Shown in pieces: positions 51,827-57,445 of a stretch of DNA of 57,445 bases. This stretch comes from Pseudomonas oleovorans subsp. oleovorans (GTDB lineage: Bacteria > Pseudomonadota > Gammaproteobacteria > Pseudomonadales > Pseudomonadaceae), in NCBI RefSeq assembly GCF_002197815.1, contig NZ_NIUB01000031.1:1-57445 (forward strand), written 5' to 3'. How positions within the stretch are numbered: position 1 is the stretch's first letter; every line of letters starts with the position of its first letter. Position numbers and translations under genes: made by a program. The notes below the pieces were generated by a model. The model had not been told where the DNA came from. It did no database searches and saw nothing but the letters and a program-made list of their open reading frames with translations.

Positions 51827-53089
51827 TCAGCTGTTACCTATTGTGCTCCAGCGGCCGACCAGTTGGCCGCGGCGTAGTAGACGTATTTCGCTGAAATCGC
51901 CCAGCACGCCTTCGCTGATCGCGGGGCGCAGAAATACCCAATCGTTGTTCGTCAGTCGTGTGCCTTTACCACCCACCAGGCGCTCCTGGTTGGCGCTACG
52001 GCCGTAGAGTTCGTCGTAGTCGAGCCCGGCCGGTGAGACGGGCTGCGCCGGCCAGCGACCGCCGTAGAGGTAGTAGGCGTTCTCTCGGTTGGGGTTCCAG
52101 GCGCTGATCAGGGGGTGCAGCGGTTGCAGGTAGGGCAGGGCGCCGTCGACCGTCTTGAGTATGGGGCTGGCGATCCACAGGGCCGGCTGATGCTCCTTGA
52201 GCAGTGGCGTGTCGAACTCCGCGGGCTTGAGCAGGGCGGAACCGACGGCGACTTCATTGAGCGAAGTCTCCTGCTGGCTGTGCAGCAGGTAGGTCAGGCT
52301 GCCGGCACCGTTGAGCAGCGGCTTTGCTGGCCAAAGATCGCTGAACCCCTGAGCGCTGCTGATAAATAGTCGATAGCGCTCATCGGCCTCGCTGAATGCT
52401 CGTAACTGATTCTGCCAGGGTGGGCTGTGCGCGACATGCGCGTCATAACCCATCAGCCCCTGCAGACGCAGTGCCGGCTGCTGGCGAAGCTGCAGCAGCG
52501 CTTGAGCCAGCGTTTGCGGCGTGGCGAAACCGCCGCGCTCCAGGCCAACGCCGATTTCCAGCGCAATGCGCAGCGGTCGCCCCAGCGCCTTGGCCAGCTC
52601 ACTGTATTGCATCAGGCGCTGCTGGCTGTCGATCAGCCAGGTCACCTGGCGGTCGGGATCGAAATCCAGGTGGTGCGCAAGCTGGCGATAGAAATTCAGC
52701 GCAGCGGCAACCGGCATGGGTTTGCCAAGCAGCAGGTCGGCCTGGGGAAAGCTCCTGGCCAGGTGGTTCAGTTGCGGCTGATGAAAGACCATGAAGCGCT
52801 GGGTCTGCAGGCGCTTGGCCAGGTATTCCAATAGGCCGGTGCTGGCCAGCGATTTGGCCACCAGGCGCAGTTGGAGGCGACCGCCCAGTCTTGCGGCCAG
52901 CAGGTCGGCGTTGGCGTCGAGCCGATCGAGGTCGAGCAGCAGGGTGGGGATGCCCTCGCCATCGCGCTGCAACTGCCGGTTGAGCTCGGCGAAGTAGGCG
53001 TCATGCTCGCGACCTCGATCAGTTGGGCGCAGTGCCCAGCCGCCGAGTAGACCGAGCGCGCCCAGGCCCAGCAGGTGGCGACGCTTCAT
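51827..53089 (-). CDS. Exported PLP-dependent amino-acid racemase/aldolase-like protein
   Basis: A 420-residue fold-type III PLP protein of the alanine-racemase-domain / D-threonine-aldolase (DSD1) kind: TLLLDLDRLDANADLL near residue 50 and VAKSL with the likely PLP lysine near 78, then LMGYDAHVAHSP and NGAGSLTYLLHS. It starts MKRRHLLGLGALGLLGG, with an RR pair before a hydrophobic stretch as in Tat signals, which would suit export of a folded cofactor enzyme. Overlaps the upstream monooxygenase gene by 4 bases. Substrate unknown. Confidence 0.82.
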   Translation of the reverse strand: MKRRHLLGLGALGLLGGWALRPTDRGREHDAYFAELNRQLQRDGEGIPTLLLDLDRLDANADLLAARLGGRLQLRLVAKSLASTGLLEYLAKRLQTQRFMVFHQPQLNHLARSFPQADLLLGKPMPVAAALNFYRQLAHHLDFDPDRQVTWLIDSQQRLMQYSELAKALGRPLRIALEIGVGLERGGFATPQTLAQALLQLRQQPALRLQGLMGYDAHVAHSPPWQNQLRAFSEADERYRLFISSAQGFSDLWPAKPLLNGAGSLTYLLHSQQETSLNEVAVGSALLKPAEFDTPLLKEHQPALWIASPILKTVDGALPYLQPLHPLISAWNPNRENAYYLYGGRWPAQPVSPAGLDYDELYGRSANQERLVGGKGTRLTNNDWVFLRPAISEGVLGDFSEIRLLRRGQLVGRWSTIGNS

Positions 53090-54048
53090 CGCGGCCAGCG
53101 TTGCCCCAGCGCTTGGCTACGTGTCAGTGCGGCGCGATATTCGTGGTCGAGTCGCGACACCAGCTCCTGCACCGACGGCAGATCGTCGATGCCGCCGACG
53201 CCCTGGCCGGCCGACCAGACGGTTTTCCAGGCCTTGGCTTCTTCATCCATCGGCTTGAGCTTCTCGCCGTAGTTGATATCGCCCTTGTTCTGCAGCTGCT
53301 TCAGGTCGTAGCCGGCCTGTTCCAGACTCTGGCGCATGAAGCTGGCCGGTACACCGGACACGGCGGGTGTGTGAATGATGTCGGCGGCCCGCGCTTCGAG
53401 AATCATCGCCTTGTAATCGGCCGACGCGTTGTTCTCGGTCGTGGCGATGAAGCGGGTGCCCATATAGGCCAGGTCGGCACCGAGCAACTGCGCGGCGAGA
53501 ATTTCGTGGCCGTGGTTGAGGCAGCCGGACAACAACACGGTCTTGTCGAAGAACTGACGAATCTCGGCCAGCAGGGCGAAGGGACTCCAGGTCCCGGCGT
53601 GGCCGCCAGCGCCGGCTGCCACGGCGATCAGGCCATCCACGTCGGCCTCGGCAGCTTTTTCGGCATGGCGGCGGGTGGTCACGTCATGAAACACCAGGCC
53701 GCCGTAGCTGTGCACCGCATCGACCACTTCCTTCACCGCGCCCAGACTGGTGATGACGATAGGCACGCGGCGTTCGACGCAGATGGCCAGGTCCGCCTGC
53801 AGGCGCGGGTTGCTGTTATGCACGATCAAATTGACGGCATAAGGCGCGGCGTTGCTTGCCAGGCTGGCTTCGATCTCATCGAGCCAGGCGGCGAAACCGG
53901 CGCTCTCGCGCTGGTTCAGCGCCGGAAAACTGCCGACGATGCCGCTGTTGCAGCAGGCACTGACCAGCGGCGGGTTGGACACCAGAAACATCGGCGCAGC
54001 TACCAGAGGCAGGCGCAGGCGTTGATCGAGCAGGGCAGGTAGAGACAT
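53086..54048 (-). CDS. Nitronate monooxygenase / 2-nitropropane dioxygenase family
   Basis: A 320-residue FMN-dependent TIM-barrel enzyme. Start MSLPALLDQRLRLPLVAAPMFLVSNP (54048). Landmarks: LVAAPMFLVS, VITSLGAVKEVVDAVHSYGG, GLIAVAAGAGGHAGTWSPFALL with the catalytic His of class I enzymes, and QLLGADLAYMGTRFIAT (FMN phosphate). Detoxifies propionate 3-nitronate in P. aeruginosa relatives; PA0660 at the same place is a studied member, as I recall. Overlaps the PLP gene downstream and follows hemJ by 10 bases. Confidence 0.93.
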   Translation of the reverse strand: MSLPALLDQRLRLPLVAAPMFLVSNPPLVSACCNSGIVGSFPALNQRESAGFAAWLDEIEASLASNAAPYAVNLIVHNSNPRLQADLAICVERRVPIVITSLGAVKEVVDAVHSYGGLVFHDVTTRRHAEKAAEADVDGLIAVAAGAGGHAGTWSPFALLAEIRQFFDKTVLLSGCLNHGHEILAAQLLGADLAYMGTRFIATTENNASADYKAMILEARAADIIHTPAVSGVPASFMRQSLEQAGYDLKQLQNKGDINYGEKLKPMDEEAKAWKTVWSAGQGVGGIDDLPSVQELVSRLDHEYRAALTRSQALGQRWPR

Positions 54049-54058
54049 GGCGAATTCC

Positions 54059-54487
54059 TCAGAAGGGGCGGACGACGACCAGGATGACGATGCCCAGCAG
54101 AGCCAGCACCGGCGCTTCATTGAACCAACGATAGAACACGTGACTGCGGCTGTTCTCGCCGCGGGCAAAGCGCTTGAGCTGAGCGCCGCACAGGTGGTGA
54201 TAGATCACCAGCGCCACTACCAGGGTGAGCTTGGCGTGCATCCAGCCTTGCGTGAAGTAGTACGCCGAATTGAGGCTGAGTAACCAGATGCCCAGGCCAA
54301 GCGTGGCGATCATCGAGGGGATCATGATGCCGCGATACAGCTTGCGCTCCATGATGCAGAAACGTTCGTGACTGGCGGCGTCGCTGCTCATGGCGTGATA
54401 GACGAACAGGCGCGGCAGATAGAACAGGCCGGCGAACCAGCAGACCATGGCGATGATGTGCAGAGCCTTGAGCCAGAGATAGAGCAT
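54059..54487 (-). CDS. hemJ: Protoporphyrinogen IX oxidase HemJ
   Basis: A 142-residue membrane protein of four helices (UPF0093/HemJ). Start MLYLWLKALHIIAMVCWFAGL at 54487; the frame is open 20 codons further but without family similarity. The conserved His10 in KALHII, the FYLPRLFVYHA motif and the Lys in GWMHAKLTLV are the residues tied to heme binding and function. Oxidises protoporphyrinogen IX in haem synthesis in bacteria without HemG/HemY. Divergent from argC. Confidence 0.9.
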   Translation of the reverse strand: MLYLWLKALHIIAMVCWFAGLFYLPRLFVYHAMSSDAASHERFCIMERKLYRGIMIPSMIATLGLGIWLLSLNSAYYFTQGWMHAKLTLVVALVIYHHLCGAQLKRFARGENSRSHVFYRWFNEAPVLALLGIVILVVVRPF

Positions 54488-54621
54488 TTTCGCTTCCCGC
54501 ACTGAAAAATGGCCTCGATAGTAGAGGCAACTGACGGTCTGCGTCACCTCCGCGGTTGGAGCTTGGCCGATGCGGCTTTATCATCGGCAACTTTCCAATG
54601 GCTTTTGCAAAGGGGCATGTG

Positions 54622-55656
54622 ATGATCAAGGTCGGTATCGTCGGCGGCACGGGCTACACCGGTGTCGAATTGCTGCGTCTGCTGGCGCAACACCCGCAGG
54701 CAGAGGTGACCGTGATTACTTCCCGTTCCGAGGCCGGCCTGCGCGTCGATGAGATGTACCCCAATCTGCGCGGCCATTACCCCGAGCTCGCGTTCAGCGT
54801 GCCGGATGTCGCCACCCTGGGCGCTTGTGATGTGGTGTTCTTCGCCACCCCGCATGGTGTGGCCCATGCCCTGGCTGGTGAGTTGCTCGCTGCCGGTACG
54901 CGGGTGATCGATCTGTCCGCCGATTTTCGTCTGCAGGACGCCGAGGAGTGGGCCAAGTGGTACGGCCAGCCGCACGGCGCCCCCGAGCTGCTGAGCGAGG
55001 CGGTGTATGGTCTGCCCGAGGTCAATCGTGAGGCGATCAAGACTGCGCGCCTGATCGCCGTACCCGGCTGCTACCCGACCGCTACTCAGCTGGGGCTGAT
55101 CCCGCTGCTTGAAGCTGGACTGGCTGAGACCGGTAGCCTGATCGCCGACTGCAAGAGCGGTGTCAGCGGTGCCGGTCGTGGCGCCAGCGTTGGTTCACTG
55201 TTCTGTGAGGCCGGCGAGAGCATGAAAGCCTACTCGGTCAAGGGCCACCGCCACCTGCCGGAAATTCGCCAGGGGCTGCGCCAGGCAGCAGGTAGCGATG
55301 TCGGCCTTACCTTCGTACCACACCTGACGCCGATGATTCGTGGCATTCACGCTACCCTGTATGCGCGCGTGGCCGATACCTCGGTCGATCTGCAGGCACT
55401 GTTCGAGAAGCGTTACGCCGGCGAGCCTTTCGTCGATGTGATGCCGGCGGGCAGCCACCCGGAAACCCGCAGCGTGCGCGGAGGCAACGTTTGCCGCATC
55501 GCCGTGCACCGTCCGCAGGGCGGCGACCTGGTGGTGGTGCTCTCGGTGATCGACAACCTGGTCAAGGGGGCCTCCGGCCAGGCGGTGCAGAACATGAACA
55601 TCCTCTTCGGTCTCGACGAGCGTCTCGGCCTGTCGCACGCGGCCCTGCTGCCGTGA
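54622..55656 (+). CDS. argC: N-acetyl-gamma-glutamyl-phosphate reductase
   Basis: NADPH-dependent third step of arginine synthesis. 344 residues from MIKVGIVGGTGYTGVELLRL (54622, AAGGGG ahead), with Rossmann GGTGYTG, catalytic Cys150 in VPGCYPTA and KGHRHLPEI. The next gene starts in its stop codon (GTGA). Confidence 0.98.
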   Translation: MIKVGIVGGTGYTGVELLRLLAQHPQAEVTVITSRSEAGLRVDEMYPNLRGHYPELAFSVPDVATLGACDVVFFATPHGVAHALAGELLAAGTRVIDLSADFRLQDAEEWAKWYGQPHGAPELLSEAVYGLPEVNREAIKTARLIAVPGCYPTATQLGLIPLLEAGLAETGSLIADCKSGVSGAGRGASVGSLFCEAGESMKAYSVKGHRHLPEIRQGLRQAAGSDVGLTFVPHLTPMIRGIHATLYARVADTSVDLQALFEKRYAGEPFVDVMPAGSHPETRSVRGGNVCRIAVHRPQGGDLVVVLSVIDNLVKGASGQAVQNMNILFGLDERLGLSHAALLP

Positions 55657-56396
55657 TACCGGGCTGGGAGGTCCGCCTCAGCGATCCGCGTCGTGAGCGC
55701 AGACGCCGTTGGCTGCAACTGCTGCTGGTGCTCGCCGTACCGGCGGCCTTTGCCCTGGGATGGTACTGGCCACAGGTGCAGCCTCAGCAGACGCCCGAAG
55801 ATACGCACGCACTGCTGACCCGTGTTGCCGAACAGGAGCAGGAACTGGAGCTGTTGCGCCAGCGCCTGGCTGTGGTCGGCAGTAGCGACAAGGTCACTCA
55901 GCAGGCCATGGAGCAGAATCGCCGCACCATCAAACTGCTGGAGGAGCAGATCTTCAAGCAGCAGCAGGATCTGGCCTTCTATAAAGGCGTGTTGGCACCT
56001 GCCAGTCGTCGTGAAGGCATTCGCATTCGCGCCTTTGAGCTGCAAGCCACGGACGCGCCGCAGCGATTCCGCTACAAATTGCTGATGAGCCGAGTCGGTA
56101 CCAGTGATGAGGCATTGCAGGGGCGCTTGCGTATCACGGTCGAAGGACTGCAGGACGGTAAGCCGGCCATGTTGGAGCTGGCGGCGTTGTCCGACGAGGT
56201 CAGCGAGAGCAGCATTGCCTTCTCCTTCAAGCACTTCCAGTCCTTCCCCGAAGCGGGTCGTTTCGGCGAGCTACAACTACCTGAGGGCTTCGAGCCGCGT
56301 CAGGTCAAGGTTCAGGCGGAGGTCGAGGGTGACAAACCGCTGAGCCGTACATTCGAATGGATAAAATCAGGAGCGATAGCCACCCATGTGGAGTAA
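55653..56396 (+). CDS. DUF6776 membrane-anchored coiled-coil protein
   Basis: A 247-residue protein starting at GTG 55653 over the argC stop; the longer frame upstream is an argC shadow. Basic N-terminus (RRERRRRW), one membrane helix (about 19-39, LQLLLVLAVPAAFALGWYW), a coiled coil (about 55-115, rich in Gln/Glu) and a periplasmic C-terminal domain. It overlaps the bactofilin gene by 11 bases, so the two are probably co-translated and may act together at the cell envelope. Confidence 0.85.
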   Translation: MIPGWEVRLSDPRRERRRRWLQLLLVLAVPAAFALGWYWPQVQPQQTPEDTHALLTRVAEQEQELELLRQRLAVVGSSDKVTQQAMEQNRRTIKLLEEQIFKQQQDLAFYKGVLAPASRREGIRIRAFELQATDAPQRFRYKLLMSRVGTSDEALQGRLRITVEGLQDGKPAMLELAALSDEVSESSIAFSFKHFQSFPEAGRFGELQLPEGFEPRQVKVQAEVEGDKPLSRTFEWIKSGAIATHVE

Positions 56397-56796
56397 AGAC
56401 AAGACCAAACCCGACTTGCAGCGCTTCAGCGGTAAGACCAGCCTGATTGCCGTTGGCGCCGAGCTGGTAGGCGACATGCGCTTTCAGGGCGCGGTGCAAG
56501 TGGATGGTCGGGTCACCGGTAATCTGTTGGCTACCGAAGGGCTGGTGCGCGTGAGTGCAGGCGGCCTGGTTGAAGGTGAGATACGCGCACCCCATATAGT
56601 GATCGATGGAGAGGTGAGTGGTGATGTGTTCGCCAGCGGCCATCTTGAGCTGGGTTCACGCTCCCGGGTTCGCGGCAACCTGCATTACGGCCTGATGGAG
56701 ATGGCCATGGGGGCGCAGATCGAGGGGCGCCTCTGTCACCTCAAGGATGGTGAGCGGCCACTCGAGCTTCCCGCTGCGCTGGAAGTCGAGCAATAG
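56386..56796 (+). CDS. Bactofilin
   Basis: A 136-residue bactofilin (DUF583), a cytoskeletal protein forming beta-helical filaments without nucleotide. Repeated short strands with the family look: TSLIAVGAELVGDMRFQGAVQVDGRV, EGLVRVSAGGLVEGEI, APHIVIDGEVSGDVF and HLELGSRSRVRGNL (given as landmarks). Downstream of and overlapping the membrane coiled-coil gene; in other bacteria bactofilins pair with membrane or peptidoglycan-modifying partners. Confidence 0.94.
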   Translation: MWSKDKTKPDLQRFSGKTSLIAVGAELVGDMRFQGAVQVDGRVTGNLLATEGLVRVSAGGLVEGEIRAPHIVIDGEVSGDVFASGHLELGSRSRVRGNLHYGLMEMAMGAQIEGRLCHLKDGERPLELPAALEVEQ

Positions 56797-56868
56797 TTGA
56801 CCAATTTCGTCGGGCAAGCGGATAATGCACGCCCAAAGCAGTATGGCGCATGGCGCCGGGAGTCCAGA

Positions 56869-57219
56869 ATGAGCGTCGAAACCTTCACCCCTGCCCCCTT
56901 GCACTTTACCCAAGGCGCGGCCAGCAAGGTGAAGAACCTGGTCGATGAAGAGGGCAATCCGCGCCTGAAGCTGCGCGTGTTCGTCACGGGCGGCGGCTGC
57001 TCGGGCTTTCAGTACGGCTTTACCTTCGATGAGGACGTGGCCGAGGACGACACCATCGTCGAGCGTGAAGGCGTGAGTCTGGTGGTCGATGCCATGAGCT
57101 TCCAGTATCTGGCTGGTTCGGAGGTCGATTATCAGGAAGGGCTGGAAGGTTCGCGTTTCGTGATCAAGAACCCCAATGCCACCACCACCTGTGGTTGCGG
57201 GTCGTCTTTCTCGATCTGA
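56869..57219 (+). CDS. erpA: A-type iron-sulfur cluster carrier ErpA
   Basis: A 116-residue HesB/IscA-type carrier that delivers Fe-S clusters to apoproteins such as IspG. Start MSVETFTPAPLHF (56869) with GGGAG ahead; the frame is open 24 codons further but has no family match. Ligand cysteines: Cys44 (GGGCSGFQYGF), Cys108 and Cys110 (TCGCGSSF). Followed by a terminator and the intron end. Confidence 0.97.
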   Translation: MSVETFTPAPLHFTQGAASKVKNLVDEEGNPRLKLRVFVTGGGCSGFQYGFTFDEDVAEDDTIVEREGVSLVVDAMSFQYLAGSEVDYQEGLEGSRFVIKNPNATTTCGCGSSFSI

Positions 57220-57238
57220 ATGCTTCGCCTGATGACAG

Positions 57239-57264
57239 ACGCCGCGCTCGATGCGCGGCGTTTT
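57239..57264 (+). terminator. Terminator after erpA
   Basis: ACGCCGCGC-TCGAT-GCGCGGCGT then TTTCGTT: a 9-pair stem and T-rich tail, 20 bases after the erpA stop. The group II intron begins right after the tail. Confidence 0.9.
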
Positions 57265-57268
57265 CGTT

Positions 57269-57445
57269 GTGCGCCAGGCATGGCGCGTAGCGCCGTGACT
57301 GGCGCTGTTCGGTTCACAGTGGTGGTGGACTGGACGACTTGGAGGTGAAAGTCCTCTACACACCCGGCAAGGGGAAGTGTTAGCCAGAGGCAAGGGTGTC
57401 GCGGGCGACTGCGAATCTGAAGGAAGCCCGAGGCAAAATGCTGGC
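57269..57445 (+). mobile_element. Group II intron, 5' end (cut by window edge)
   Basis: GTGCGCC at 57269 fits the GUGYG intron start. The next bases fold as GCGCCAG (57271-57277) with CTGGCGC (57299-57305), enclosing GGCGC-gta-GCGCC. Downstream, TTGGAGGTGAAAGTCC, CACACCCGGCAAGGGG and GAAGTGTTAGCC are sequences I recognise from domain I of bacterial group II introns. The reverse transcriptase/maturase frame and domains V-VI would lie beyond the window. The insertion directly behind a terminator suggests class C (IIC), which targets such hairpins. Confidence 0.75.

Overview
The window is a high-GC stretch of a Pseudomonas chromosome. The gene order cca - spoVR - yeaH - yeaG - glpE - apaH - apaG - rsmA - pdxA - surA - lptD - amgK - murU - djlA - agtSR - agtABCD - rpe - gph - trpE ... 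trpGDC - vfr - osmC-like - coq7 - AAA - SDR - DUF805 - NMO - hemJ - argC - bactofilin - erpA follows, as I remember it, the PA0584-PA0665 block of P. aeruginosa PAO1. REP-type repeats, Vfr, the AmgK/MurU recycling route and two trp attenuator leaders also fit Pseudomonas. The insertions relative to PAO1 suggest a non-aeruginosa species (mendocina/oleovorans/alcaligenes type), but this is inference from gene order, not a phylogeny.

Layout. 1-210: 5' end of an IS110-family element beside a REP pair. 256-14317 (minus): tRNA CCA-adding enzyme, the YeaG/YeaH/SpoVR stress module, GlpE, ApaH/ApaG, RsmA, PdxA, SurA and LptD. 14442-16897 (plus): AmgK and MurU (muropeptide recycling) and a DjlA-like J protein. 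16919-17908 (minus): a DUF3530 lipoprotein-free exported protein. 18022-25930 (plus): AgtSR two-component system, whose sensor gene carries a frameshift, followed by the AgtABCD ABC transporter for GABA and delta-aminovalerate, with repeat elements between cistrons.

26034-31701 (plus): an inserted module made of a sigma54-dependent regulator, a near-consensus -24/-12 promoter, an iron-type alcohol dehydrogenase, an NCS2-like permease and a succinate-semialdehyde dehydrogenase-like enzyme. It probably oxidises an omega-hydroxyacid such as 4-hydroxybutyrate to succinate. 32061-35165: rpe-gph, then trpE behind a Trp-codon leader peptide.

35389-41564 (minus): the trpE-trpGDC interval, which holds pyocin genes in PAO1, here carries a 5-oxoprolinase (Pxp)-type cluster: a biotin carboxylase, a fused PxpB-PxpC, a DUF1445 protein, PxpA and a NRAMP-fold transporter lacking the metal motifs, with a divergent GntR regulator (41840-42502). 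42597-45248: second trp leader and trpGDC. 45298-56796: vfr, an OsmC-like protein, coq7, an exported SUMF1-fold protein, then conserved genes up to argC and bactofilin. 56869-57445: erpA, its terminator, and directly after it the 5' end of a group II intron that runs out of the window.

The most interesting points are the Pxp/biotin-carboxylase cluster as a possible split urea-carboxylase-like enzyme, the sigma54-controlled hydroxyacid module placed next to AgtABCD, the broken agtS, a dispersed palindromic element with compensatory stem changes, the paired trp leaders and the intron behind the erpA terminator. There is no tRNA, rRNA or CRISPR array that I can see.
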